DNA from: a virus
Direction: 5' to 3' (one strand)
Virus record (IMG/VR): IMGVR_UViG_3300033153_010326
Location: 40,369-104,368 of that record
Length of the DNA: 64,000 nucleotides
The notes under the pieces were generated by a model. The model was not told where the DNA came from. It searched no databases and saw only the letters and a list, made by a program, of their open reading frames with translations. Position numbers and translations under genes: made by a program. This document shows positions 6,777 through 13,457 of this stretch, in pieces; position 1 is the first letter of the stretch, and each line of letters opens with the position of its first letter.

Positions 6777-7492
6777 TGAGGCGATTTAAAGGAGGAGCTA
6801 CCAGAAATAATGATGAAAATAAAAATGATTATGATGGTTTTTTATCTTCCATGGTATTAAACAAATATGACCAATTTTTAGAAAGAGAAAATCAAATTGC
6901 ATGGGCTTCTGGTTTGTTTGAAGGAGAGGGTTGTGTTTTTAAAGCTACTACAAAAAACAAACATGCTCGTTTAGAAATTAAATTAACAGATGAAGATGTA
7001 TTACAAAGATTTTTAAAAATTGTTGGATATGGAAAAATATATGGGTCTTATTGGGCTAAAAAAAGTACAAAACCTTATTGGTCATGGCAATGCAACAAAG
7101 ACCAAGAAACTATAGAAGTATTAAAATTACTTTATCCTTATTTAGGAACAAGAAGAAAAAATAGAGTAAAAGAAATTTGTTCTATAGAAAGACTTGCTGA
7201 AATAAATGCAATGCCTCCTTTAGTTATAAAAGCTTTTGGTGATTATATGACTAAACATAGAAAACAAGCAGATGGAAAGTTAAGACCAAGTGATAATTGG
7301 AAAAAAGGCATACCTCAAGAAGCTTATTTCCAATCAGCATGGAGACATTTTTTAGATGTATATTTGCATCATAAAGGATATAATGATAAAACTACAGAAA
7401 ATCTAGAAGATTCTCTTTGTGCATTGATTTTTAATATAATGGGATATTTGCATGAATTATTGAAAAATAAATTATTGAAGGATAAAAAATAA
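6776..7492 (+). CDS. DUF5664 (dATP/dGTP diphosphohydrolase-like) protein interrupted by LAGLIDADG domain
   Basis: The N-terminus (FKGGATRNNDENKNDYDGFL) and the C-terminus from about residue 147 (KHRKQADGKLRPSDNWKKG, SAWRHFLDVYLHH, EDSLCALIFNIMGYLHE) are the two ends of the phage DUF5664 family, annotated as dATP/dGTP diphosphohydrolase. Between them, residues about 38-145 form a LAGLIDADG domain (WASGLFEGEGCVF). The frame stays open through the insertion. No intein splice residues are visible: no Cys/Ser at the left edge and no HN-C/S/T at the right. The FLSSMVLNKYDQFL segment before the insert resembles PPLVIKAFGDYM after it. 238 aa against roughly 130 aa usual. Confidence 0.75.
   Translation: MRRFKGGATRNNDENKNDYDGFLSSMVLNKYDQFLERENQIAWASGLFEGEGCVFKATTKNKHARLEIKLTDEDVLQRFLKIVGYGKIYGSYWAKKSTKPYWSWQCNKDQETIEVLKLLYPYLGTRRKNRVKEICSIERLAEINAMPPLVIKAFGDYMTKHRKQADGKLRPSDNWKKGIPQEAYFQSAWRHFLDVYLHHKGYNDKTTENLEDSLCALIFNIMGYLHELLKNKLLKDKK
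6887..7210 (+). mobile_element. in-frame LAGLIDADG insertion within the DUF5664 gene
   Basis: Approximate bounds of the extra segment. It starts with the LAGLIDADG helix and ends after SIERLAEINAM. The short helix V-L/I-x-x-Y/F-x-x-Y/F-L/M occurs on both sides, as if target sequence had been duplicated. Without splice motifs it would remain in the protein, unless removed as RNA, which the sequence does not show. Confidence 0.6.
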
Positions 7493-7493
7493 A

Positions 7494-7613
7494 ATGATAA
7501 ATCTATCTTATGAAAAACAAATAAATATGCTTGTTAAAGATGTTGTAAAATGGATGAGATTAACATTTGTTATGTTTGTAGTAGGTTTATTTTTAGGAGT
7601 AATATTATTTTAA
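7494..7613 (+). CDS. small single-pass membrane protein, 39 aa
   Basis: ATG at 7494 starts 2 nt after the DUF5664 gene, with GAAGGATAAAAAAT upstream. The N-terminal amphipathic part is followed by one hydrophobic helix (FVMFVVGLFLGVILF) that reaches the C-terminus. Possibly a small envelope-acting phage peptide; function unknown. Confidence 0.5.
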   Translation: MINLSYEKQINMLVKDVVKWMRLTFVMFVVGLFLGVILF

Positions 7614-7625
7614 TAGGAGGAAGAG

Positions 7626-7787
7626 ATGTTAGGTTATGAATGTCCTAAATGTGGTACTGTAAAATTCCCTGATGGAAAAGGATGTCAATGTGGGGAGAGT
7701 TATGGTGCTTTAAAAGTAATTCGATTAAAAAATACATTGAAACCAAAAAAAGACAGAGAATATTATGGAGAAAGAGATTATGACTAA
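7626..7787 (+). CDS. zinc-ribbon protein, 53 aa
   Basis: ATG at 7626 after AATAGGAGGAAGAG, a strong RBS. YECPKCG and CQCGE provide the four cysteines of a small zinc ribbon; the tail is charged. Overlaps the next gene by 8 nt. Many small zinc-ribbon proteins are encoded in this genome. Confidence 0.6.
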   Translation: MLGYECPKCGTVKFPDGKGCQCGESYGALKVIRLKNTLKPKKDREYYGERDYD

Positions 7788-8022
7788 AAAAGAACAATTA
7801 ATAATTCAATATATATTATATGCAATGGAATATATGAAAGAAGCAAGTAAATTATGTACTAAATTACCTGAGAAAGAAATTAAGTACTTACTTGAAGATT
7901 ATTTATATATTATAGGAAAATCAACTCAGGAATTAGGAATAGGGTTGGCAACTTTAGGAACTGATATTTCTAATTCTGGATTTGAAAAATTGATGAAAAA
8001 ACTAATGAGGAAACGTAAATGA
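7780..8022 (+). CDS. hypothetical helical protein, 80 aa
   Basis: Start ATG 7780 chosen because GGAGAAAGA lies just upstream; ATG 7765 is a possible earlier start. Helical protein with a hydrophobic stretch around GIGLATLG and a basic C-terminus. Not recognised. Overlaps the ribosomal-protein gene by 4 nt. Confidence 0.55.
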   Translation: MTKKEQLIIQYILYAMEYMKEASKLCTKLPEKEIKYLLEDYLYIIGKSTQELGIGLATLGTDISNSGFEKLMKKLMRKRK

Positions 8023-8234
8023 GAATAATTGTAAAACAAGTAAATAATAAAGATAGACAAATGGAGGAATTAGAAAAAGCTCTTAAAAAGCTTAAAAAGA
8101 AGCTTGATAAGGAGGGAGTATTTAAACTTTTAAGACAGAGGAAATATTTTAGTAAACCTAGTGAAATAAGACATATGAAATTAATGAAAATATTACATGA
8201 CCAGAAAAAAAGGAAAAGACGTGGAAAGAAATAA
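8019..8234 (+). CDS. rpsU-like: ribosomal protein bS21 homologue
   Basis: The 71-aa product follows the bS21 plan: a short beta strand MRIIVKQV, a long basic helix with KKLDKEGVFKLLRQRKYFSKP (matching the KRxxEKAGVLxExRRREFYEKP core of bS21) and a second basic helix ending KKRKRRGKK. bS21 binds the 30S platform next to the 3' end of 16S rRNA and favours initiation. Large phages are known to carry bS21, thought to tune host ribosomes towards phage mRNAs. RBS AGGAAACGTAA. Overlaps the exonuclease gene. Confidence 0.8.
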   Translation: MRIIVKQVNNKDRQMEELEKALKKLKKKLDKEGVFKLLRQRKYFSKPSEIRHMKLMKILHDQKKRKRRGKK

Positions 8235-9060
8235 AGTTATTATAGTTGACTATTCTATATTTATGTTTAGGGCTATATTTGCAGGGAGAAAAAATAAACA
8301 AATGACACCTACTTATAATTGTGTTAATATGATAGTCTCATGTTTAAGAAAAATAGGAGTAGAACCTACAGATAAAATTATACTTGCTTGTGATTATGGA
8401 AGGTCATGGAGAAAAGAACTTTCTAAAGAATATAAAGCTGATAGAGAGAAAAAAAGAAAACAATATAAAGATATTGATTGGGATAAAAGATTCAAAGAAT
8501 TTAATCAGTTAATAGAAGATTTAGATAAAAGTACAAGTTGGTTAGTGGTAAAAGAATGGAGTTTTGAATTTGATGATTTTGCGAGTGTTGCTCCAAGATA
8601 TTTTAAAAATAATGAGATTATCATTATTTCTTATGATAAGGATATGGAGCAACTTTGTAGTTATCCTAATGTAAAATTGTTTTCTCCTTTGATAAAATAC
8701 AAAGGAAAAAAAGGAGCTTATAAATTAGTTGAAGACCCTTATAAAGTATTAGCTGATAAAATTGAAAAAGAAGCTTCTGATAATTTAAAAAGTAAAATTG
8801 TTACGACTAAAGACTATGAATTAAGAGAAACTTTAGTTTCATTATTAAAACTACCAAGACATATTGAAGAAAAGATTGTAGAAATTTATTCTAATTTAAA
8901 AGAAAAACAATATATAGATAAAGATAGAATTCCATTTAAAAAAGATTTAAAAAAAAGAATTATTAATTTATATAATGATAAAAAGAATATTGTAGATTAT
9001 GAGGAATGTATTGAATATATTGCTAAAAAAAGAAAAGGAAAAAAGAAATGCAAAAAATAA
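8221..9060 (+). CDS. 5'-3' exonuclease / flap endonuclease (PIN/FEN family)
   Basis: VIIVDYSIFMFRAIF carries the first metal-binding aspartate, IILACDYGRSWRKEL and EYKADREKKR the arch and second acidic site, and FEFDDFASVAPRYF with IIISYDKDMEQLC the remaining acidic residues and the D-K-D motif of T4 RNase H/FEN-type nucleases. It would remove RNA primers and 5' flaps. I chose GTG 8221 (AAGGAAAAGAC upstream); ATG 8197, deep in the bS21 gene, is the alternative. The C-terminus is lysine-rich. Confidence 0.8.
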   Translation: MERNKVIIVDYSIFMFRAIFAGRKNKQMTPTYNCVNMIVSCLRKIGVEPTDKIILACDYGRSWRKELSKEYKADREKKRKQYKDIDWDKRFKEFNQLIEDLDKSTSWLVVKEWSFEFDDFASVAPRYFKNNEIIIISYDKDMEQLCSYPNVKLFSPLIKYKGKKGAYKLVEDPYKVLADKIEKEASDNLKSKIVTTKDYELRETLVSLLKLPRHIEEKIVEIYSNLKEKQYIDKDRIPFKKDLKKRIINLYNDKKNIVDYEECIEYIAKKRKGKKKCKK

Positions 9061-9212
9061 AAGTATATATTAATAAGAATGGAAGAAGACAATTGACAAA
9101 AGCAATATTAATAAAAGAAAATAAGAAAACTGTAATTGTAAAATTAAAAGGTGGAAATATTATTAAACGAAATAAAGTAAAAGATTTAATTAAGGAGGAA
9201 AATAATGGATAA
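9048..9212 (+). CDS. hypothetical basic protein, 54 aa
   Basis: ATG at 9048, inside the end of the exonuclease gene and after GGAAAAAAGAA. A beta-rich basic protein (KVYINKNGRRQLTKAILI, TVIVKLKGGNII) that looks like a small SH3- or OB-like barrel. It ends inside the first codons of the next gene and supplies its Shine-Dalgarno. Function unknown. Confidence 0.5.
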   Translation: MQKIKVYINKNGRRQLTKAILIKENKKTVIVKLKGGNIIKRNKVKDLIKEENNG

Positions 9213-9561
9213 TAAAGTAGGAAAGAATTATCAGAAACAAAAAGTAGTAGAAATACCAGAACATTATTTAGATTTAATTGAAGACGAATACAAACATCAA
9301 AATAAATTATTAGATAAAATGTTAAATGTTTCTATGAAAATTGCAAGATTTGAAGAAGAATTGGAATCAGATAAAAAGACCCAAAAACAGGTTAGAAATG
9401 AAATATTAAAGATTACTCAATCTAAAAAACGAATTTTAAGTAAAATTCATAAGAAATTGGGATTAGATAAAGAGAAACAATATCGTTGGGAATTTACAGG
9501 TACATCTTTTATAGGTACGTTGGATTCTAAAACAAAAGAAAATAAGAAGGAGGAAAAGTAA
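9205..9561 (+). CDS. coiled-coil protein, 118 aa
   Basis: RBS TAAGGAGGAAAATA. Long central coiled coil (LDKMLNVSMKIARFEEELES, KKTQKQVRNEILKITQSK) followed by a short beta segment (YRWEFTGTSFIGTL). No family recognised. It stops immediately before the AT-hook gene with no gap, suggesting coupled expression and perhaps a joint role. Confidence 0.55.
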   Translation: MDNKVGKNYQKQKVVEIPEHYLDLIEDEYKHQNKLLDKMLNVSMKIARFEEELESDKKTQKQVRNEILKITQSKKRILSKIHKKLGLDKEKQYRWEFTGTSFIGTLDSKTKENKKEEK

Positions 9562-10326
9562 ATGAAATTTAAAGTAGCTATAATTAAAGACGGTCAACAG
9601 CTTATTAAATTTGTATTAGATGATGGTGAGGAAATTTGGGCAGAAACTTCTCAAAAGGTTTATGATTTTGCCAAGAAGAATTTTGAAGAAAATGAAATTT
9701 GTGATTTTGATTATGAAGAAAAAGACGATGGTAGTTATTATGTAGATAGAATCCTAAAGAAAGAAGGAGGAAGTTCTTCTAAACCTTCTCCTAAGAAAAG
9801 AGGCAGAGGTAGACCTAAGAAATTTTCTTCTTCAACATCAGGAAAAGTTTGTGAGTGCGGTACAGAAATAAAAAATGCTAAATATAGTCAATGCTACGAA
9901 TGTAATCAAGCAAAGAAGAAAACGAAATCAGAAGGTGGGAAGTATTGTGAATGTGGTACTGAGATAAAGAATACTAAGTATGATAAGTGTTATGAGTGTA
10001 ATCAAGCAGGAAAAGAAGAAAAATCAGATGATAAGAAATATTGTACATGTGGAACAGAGATAAAAAATCATAAGTATGATAAATGTTATAATTGCAACAA
10101 AGAAAATAAAGGTTCTTCTGGTTCTGGAAAGCCTGATTATGAAAAAGGTGCTCCTTATGGTTCTGTAACTGAAGGGGAAGCAATTAGAAGAAATAAATTA
10201 GCAGTATTGGGAAGTATAGCTTCTGCTATAGGTACTGCTATGGCAGGTCAAGTAGAAGACGCAGATGCTCTTATTGATATGATTATTGAAGCACATAAGA
10301 AGATTTATAAGGAATTGTTTGGATAA
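9562..10326 (+). CDS. AT-hook protein with three tandem zinc knuckles
   Basis: Four parts. Residues 1-68 form a beta-rich OB-like domain (FKVAIIKDGQQLIKFVLDDG). Residues about 75-91 are a basic linker with a textbook AT-hook (KKRGRGRPKKF). Residues about 96-185 contain three near-identical repeats of the form CxCGTEIKNxKYxxCYxCN, each a CxC...CxxC zinc knuckle. Residues about 205-254 form a helical module (AIRRNKLAVLGSIASAIGTA then a long amphipathic helix), resembling a helical C-terminal region seen on some phage single-strand-DNA-handling proteins. Likely a DNA-binding architectural or single-strand binding protein. Confidence 0.65.
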   Translation: MKFKVAIIKDGQQLIKFVLDDGEEIWAETSQKVYDFAKKNFEENEICDFDYEEKDDGSYYVDRILKKEGGSSSKPSPKKRGRGRPKKFSSSTSGKVCECGTEIKNAKYSQCYECNQAKKKTKSEGGKYCECGTEIKNTKYDKCYECNQAGKEEKSDDKKYCTCGTEIKNHKYDKCYNCNKENKGSSGSGKPDYEKGAPYGSVTEGEAIRRNKLAVLGSIASAIGTAMAGQVEDADALIDMIIEAHKKIYKELFG

Positions 10327-10338
10327 AATTAAGATTTA

Positions 10339-10412
10339 TTGTCTCGTAAGTAGTTAAGATTTGTCGCATCGGACAATAGTGCTGGAATCCATTTTTTAAC
10401 GAAAGCGAGACA
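10339..10412 (+). ncRNA. candidate structured RNA / leader element
   Basis: A short G+C-richer island in AT-rich surroundings. Outer stem GTCTCG (10341-10346) with CGAGAC (10406-10411), extendable by one T-A pair. Internal stem TTGTC (10361-10365) with GACAA (10372-10376), and a possible third arm GCT...AGC. It precedes a gene with an atypical start, so it could be a cis-regulatory leader. No known riboswitch class recognised. Confidence 0.4.
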
Positions 10413-10414
10413 TA

Positions 10415-10618
10415 TTGTATAAAGAGGATAGGATTAATTTTTCGGAACTCGATTACGCGCTTAGACGCAGGAACATGAAAACTATGATTACGCAACTCAT
10501 TGATAATACTGGACTTAGAGATAAAGCTACTAAACAATATATTTATATTTTATATATGACAAGAGCTGTGAAAACTGAACATTTACATGAATTACTTGAT
10601 AAAGTTATGGAGAACTAA
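10415..10618 (+). CDS. hypothetical protein with uncertain start
   Basis: The frame encodes RINFSELDYALRRRNMKTMI and a helical C-terminus (LRDKATKQYIYILYMTRAVK, HLHELLDKVM), plausibly a small DNA-binding or regulatory protein. The start is doubtful: TTG at 10415 lacks a clear RBS, an ATT at 10433 has AAAGAGGAT upstream, and the first ATG is at 10475. The 5' half uses more G+C-rich codons than its neighbours. Confidence 0.45.
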   Translation: MYKEDRINFSELDYALRRRNMKTMITQLIDNTGLRDKATKQYIYILYMTRAVKTEHLHELLDKVMEN

Positions 10619-10619
10619 A

Positions 10620-10760
10620 ATGTTTGGATGGCTGATAGGAGATGTTACTAAAGATGTAGTAGTTTTAATGAATGAAATTATCCAAATAATGAAAATTATG
10701 CTGATAGGTGGAGGGGTTTGTTTATTTATTATTTGGATAACAATTATATTTAAAAAATGA
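10620..10760 (+). CDS. small membrane protein, 46 aa
   Basis: ATG at 10620 after TATGGAGAACTAAA. An amphipathic N-terminal helix (GWLIGDVTKDVVVLMNEI) is followed by a transmembrane helix (MLIGGGVCLFIIWITIIF) and KK. Topology suggests an inner-membrane peptide, possibly holin-like in form, but there is no specific evidence for that. Confidence 0.5.
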   Translation: MFGWLIGDVTKDVVVLMNEIIQIMKIMLIGGGVCLFIIWITIIFKK

Positions 10761-10829
10761 TTATTCGTATAAGTACATTAAATTAACACTTTAGTTAATT
10801 AACTGTATTTGAAAATAAAAGGAAGAAAT

Positions 10830-11288
10830 GTGAATAAATCTATTTTTTTTAGGAAAAAAGTAAAAGAACTAGCTTTATTAAATAATATTAAAGAAGATAT
10901 TGTTATTAGACAAGATAATAGATTAGGAGGTTACTTAGCGTGTACTAGATTATATTTATATTCAGATACACAAGAACCTGTCTATTTAATTACATATAAT
11001 GCAAAATTATTTAAATATAAAACTAAATTACAATTAATGGCTTTAGCTTTACATGAATTAGGGCATATTAAATTTAGACATGAATATAAGTATAGTTTTA
11101 AAAATACTACAAAAAAACAATTAATTCGTATGGAATACGAAGCGGAAAAATTTTCTTTATTATATATAAAAAATCATTACTCTAAATATTTTAAAAAAAG
11201 AATAGAGCTTTTAAAAAATTATATTACTAATGATAATGTTATTTATAGAGAAGCTTTTTATAAATTAGCTAAAGAATTTGATAAATAG
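10830..11288 (+). CDS. zinc metallopeptidase-like protein (HExxH)
   Basis: LALHELGHIKFRHEY contains the HExxH zinc site followed by a third histidine, and EYEAEKFSLLYI carries the acidic helix typical of ImmA/IrrE (M78) or related minimal metallopeptidases. Such proteins cleave repressors or act on host proteins. I chose GTG 10830, which has AAAAGGAAGAAAT upstream, over TTG 10809. 152 aa is close to the usual size of the catalytic domain. No accompanying repressor was recognised. Confidence 0.65.
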   Translation: MNKSIFFRKKVKELALLNNIKEDIVIRQDNRLGGYLACTRLYLYSDTQEPVYLITYNAKLFKYKTKLQLMALALHELGHIKFRHEYKYSFKNTTKKQLIRMEYEAEKFSLLYIKNHYSKYFKKRIELLKNYITNDNVIYREAFYKLAKEFDK

Positions 11289-11296
11289 GAGAAATT

Positions 11297-11425
11297 ATGT
11301 ATTATTTTTTATATAGTTTAATGTTAATAGGTTTTATAGGGGTATCAGTACAAGCTCCTGATTTAAGGTCGAAAGTTATTGGGATTTTGTTGGTTGTGGT
11401 GAATGGGTTAATTTTTTGGAGATAA
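11297..11425 (+). CDS. small two-helix membrane protein, 42 aa
   Basis: ATG at 11297 after AATAGGAGAAATT. Two hydrophobic segments (YYFLYSLMLIGFIGVSV and VIGILLVVVNGLIFW) separated by a charged turn (PDLRSK), so a helical-hairpin membrane peptide. Function unknown. Confidence 0.5.
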   Translation: MYYFLYSLMLIGFIGVSVQAPDLRSKVIGILLVVVNGLIFWR

Positions 11426-11429
11426 TAAT

Positions 11430-11606
11430 ATGAAATATAAATTTTATGTATATAAAGTAATAGGAGAAGCGGAAATATTTACTGAAAATCAACCTAATAA
11501 AGAAGAAGCTAGAGAATTTGTAATGAAAAATGCTAAACATCTTAATTATAAAAGACCTGGTTATTTTTATATGTTATTAAATAAAAGACCAAAGGTGGTG
11601 AAATGA
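11430..11606 (+). CDS. hypothetical protein, 58 aa
   Basis: ATG at 11430 after TTGGAGATAAT. Compact alpha/beta protein: strand YKFYVYKVIG, acidic loop, helix NKEEAREFVMKNAKHL and strand GYFYMLLNK. Not recognised. Overlaps the next gene by 4 nt. Confidence 0.5.
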   Translation: MKYKFYVYKVIGEAEIFTENQPNKEEAREFVMKNAKHLNYKRPGYFYMLLNKRPKVVK

Positions 11607-11728
11607 TTATTTGTAAATATTGTAAAAGAGAAATACCTAATAAAAATCTTATAACTAAAAATGGATGCCGATGGTGTTCGGCAGAATACCATCAAAATAA
11701 AAATAATGAAAAAATTAAAGATAAGTAA
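11603..11728 (+). CDS. zinc-finger peptide, 41 aa
   Basis: ATG at 11603, ATGA overlap with the gene before and AAGGTGGTGAA upstream. CKYC and CRWC make a minimal zinc ribbon with a basic asparagine-rich tail. Its 3' end overlaps the HNH gene in another frame. Confidence 0.5.
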   Translation: MIICKYCKREIPNKNLITKNGCRWCSAEYHQNKNNEKIKDK

Positions 11729-12131
11729 AAAAGATTTAATAAAAGCTTATAATATTGATAGATTAAAACTTCAAGAAATTTGTATTAGATTTGCTTGTGG
11801 AGAAACTACTGTAGTTAGATTATTAAAAAGATATAAGATTTTTAAAAGAGGAATGGTATCATCTATAGGAAATAAAAAGTATACTTCTAAAGGATATATT
11901 TTAATTTTATTACCATTTCATCCTTTTAGTTCAAAACGAGGATATGTTAGAGAACATAGATTAATGATGGAAAAGTATCTTGGTAGGTATTTAAAAAGAG
12001 AAGAAGTAGTTCATCATGAAAATGATATTAGAGATGATAATAGGATTGAGAATTTAAGATTATTTTCTAATCAAGGTAAGCATAACAAGTTTCATAGGAA
12101 TCGTGTTAATAAAGAAAAAGGCAGTTTCTAA
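11706..12131 (+). CDS. HNH homing endonuclease with N-terminal HTH
   Basis: An N-terminal helix-turn-helix (LIKAYNIDRLKLQEICIRFA, TTVVRLLKRYKI) precedes the phage-type HNH domain: REHRLMMEKYLGRYLK, then EEVVHHENDIRDDNRIENL with the HH and N residues, then GKHNKFHR. This arrangement is typical of free-standing phage HNH homing nucleases. ATG 11706 was preferred to ATG 11661 because the HTH starts there, though neither has a strong RBS. It lies directly before a strong promoter. Confidence 0.8.
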   Translation: MKKLKISKKDLIKAYNIDRLKLQEICIRFACGETTVVRLLKRYKIFKRGMVSSIGNKKYTSKGYILILLPFHPFSSKRGYVREHRLMMEKYLGRYLKREEVVHHENDIRDDNRIENLRLFSNQGKHNKFHRNRVNKEKGSF

Positions 12132-12133
12132 AC

Positions 12134-12163
12134 TTGCACATGAAGCCTAAAGTATGATATACT
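12134..12163 (+). promoter_or_regulatory. sigma70-type promoter, copy 2
   Basis: TTGCAC (12134-12139), an 18-nt spacer and TATACT (12158-12163), with AC before the -35 and TAGT after the -10, identical in plan to the promoter at 3804-3833. It begins 3 nt after the HNH stop codon and lies 18 nt before the next ATG, which has AAGGAGAATATA as RBS. Confidence 0.7.
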
Positions 12164-12181
12164 AGTAGTAAGGAGAATATA

Positions 12182-12559
12182 ATGACTGATGAACAGATAC
12201 TTAAAGAGGTTATAAATAAAGTAGTTAAGAATGGATTAAAAGAAATAAATGGACTTCCCTATAATAAAGAATGTTTTTATAAGCCACATAAGAAGTTTCA
12301 GCAAATAGCTTTTGAGAATTTAGCAAAAGAGTTGCTTAGAAATAATAATTATATAAAGTTTATTTTTTCTTCTGAATTTGCAAAAATTTATTGGGGTGAA
12401 AATATTCCTATTAGAGAAGTAGGAAAAGGAGATAAAATTGTAGGTTATGATATACCAAAAAAAGGCAGATTAAAATATTGGCAATATTATCAACATAAAA
12501 TGTTAGATGAAATACAAGCTGGAAGAAATCTTTTAAAATATTTGGAGAAATTTTTATGA
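12182..12559 (+). CDS. conserved phage protein, 125 aa
   Basis: The promoter-proximal gene of a new transcription unit. The sequence FIFSSEFAKIYWGE, a middle spacer and KYWQYYQHKMLDEI with LLKYLEKFL at the end follow a recurrent phage protein plan (H/E-x-F-A-K-x-x-W-G-E, W-x-x-H-L-x-x-M, P-L-x-Y-L-E). Function of that group is unknown to me. Overlaps the next gene by 4 nt. Confidence 0.6.
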   Translation: MTDEQILKEVINKVVKNGLKEINGLPYNKECFYKPHKKFQQIAFENLAKELLRNNNYIKFIFSSEFAKIYWGENIPIREVGKGDKIVGYDIPKKGRLKYWQYYQHKMLDEIQAGRNLLKYLEKFL

Positions 12560-12696
12560 AAACGAGTTATTTAATTACTATTCCCTTTAGAATTATAGCA
12601 ACTCTTTTTATATTAATAGTATCTATAATGTCAATACCAAACATGTTTTTAAATATTTTTTTAAGAGAAATGGAAATTATTTGGAGAAATAAATAA
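12556..12696 (+). CDS. small membrane protein, 46 aa
   Basis: ATG at 12556 overlaps the previous stop. One hydrophobic segment (FRIIATLFILIVSIMSIP) followed by an amphipathic helix and a basic end. Its RBS is TTTGGAGAAATTTTT. Function unknown. Confidence 0.5.
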   Translation: MKTSYLITIPFRIIATLFILIVSIMSIPNMFLNIFLREMEIIWRNK

Positions 12697-12899
12697 TGAA
12701 AATTACTTCGCTTAAAGTAAAAAAGAAAGTCCGATTAGCAAGTATAAAAAGACTTAAAAATAATATAAAGGAAGTTGTTCATAATTGTCTTCTTGATATA
12801 GAAAAATATATTGTGGAAGATGTTATGAAATGTTTGAAAAAGGATGGAATTATTTATGCGAAAAACACGAAGAAAAATAGAAAGAAAAATACGAGGTGA
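12696..12899 (+). CDS. hypothetical basic protein, 67 aa
   Basis: TAATG junction with the preceding gene and GGAGAAATAA upstream. Very basic helical protein (KVKKKVRLASIKRLKNNIKE; KNTKKNRKKNTR at the end), likely binding nucleic acid. Overlaps the next gene by more than 40 nt in another frame. Confidence 0.45.
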   Translation: MKITSLKVKKKVRLASIKRLKNNIKEVVHNCLLDIEKYIVEDVMKCLKKDGIIYAKNTKKNRKKNTR

Positions 12900-13065
12900 A
12901 ATAAGTAAACCTAAAAAGAGAAAGAATTGTATATTAAAACATTTAGATTCTTCAATAACAAATAGGTTTACTCGGATTCAATCTTATCTTATATTAATAG
13001 TAGATACTTTATTTATGATAATTTGTGCATATTGGGCTTATTATGAAATATTTGTAAGGAGATAA
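12844..13065 (+). CDS. small membrane protein with basic N-terminus
   Basis: The N-terminal half is basic (RKTRRKIERKIRGEISKPKK) and the C-terminal half has a transmembrane helix (YLILIVDTLFMIICAYWAYY) with a short basic end. The start may be ATG 12844 or ATG 12856; the second leaves less overlap and follows AAGGATGGA. Function unknown. Confidence 0.45.
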   Translation: MELFMRKTRRKIERKIRGEISKPKKRKNCILKHLDSSITNRFTRIQSYLILIVDTLFMIICAYWAYYEIFVRR

Positions 13066-13166
13066 ATTGAAAAAATTAACTAAAAAACAAATAAATAAAT
13101 GTAAACAACATTTGAAAATGAAGATGAAATTTGTATAAATTATATAGTTACAGGGATAGATAAAAA

Positions 13167-13448
13167 ATGAAAAAGAAAAATAAAGGTAGAGATTTTGAAG
13201 AAAAAATTAGGAAAACTATCGCAAGCGGAAACTTATGGTTTGATAAGGGAGATATAAATACAGAAAATTTTTTAATTGAAACTAAATATACAGATAAAAA
13301 AAGTTTTAGAATCACTGAACAAATAATTAATAAAATATGGAATGATGCTCTCGATAGTAACAGACTTCCTCGCATAGTTATAGGTATACCAAAGAACGAA
13401 AGAGAACTATTTGTATTGACATGTAATATCCATGTTATTAAAAAATAG
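13167..13448 (+). CDS. PD-(D/E)XK endonuclease, Holliday junction resolvase-like
   Basis: The 93-aa protein follows the minimal Hjc-like nuclease plan: NKGRDFEEKI supplies the N-terminal acidic residue, WFDKGDINTENFLIETKYT carries the D...E-x-K active site, and a helix and strand follow (RLPRIVIGIP). Such phage proteins cut branched DNA or Holliday junctions. Its position next to a phosphoesterase and upstream of the replication genes fits DNA processing. RBS is weak. Confidence 0.62.
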   Translation: MKKKNKGRDFEEKIRKTIASGNLWFDKGDINTENFLIETKYTDKKSFRITEQIINKIWNDALDSNRLPRIVIGIPKNERELFVLTCNIHVIKK

Positions 13449-13457
13449 GAGATAAAA

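Noticed and set aside
10327-10412. tRNA gene in the G+C-richer island
   Set aside because: No acceptor stem, anticodon arm and T-arm consensus could be aligned; stems do not fit a cloverleaf.
13067-13138. 23-codon ORF with TTG start after AAGGAGATAAA
   Set aside because: The RBS is good but the peptide is short, very lysine-rich and not overlapped or coupled to neighbours. Left unannotated for lack of support.
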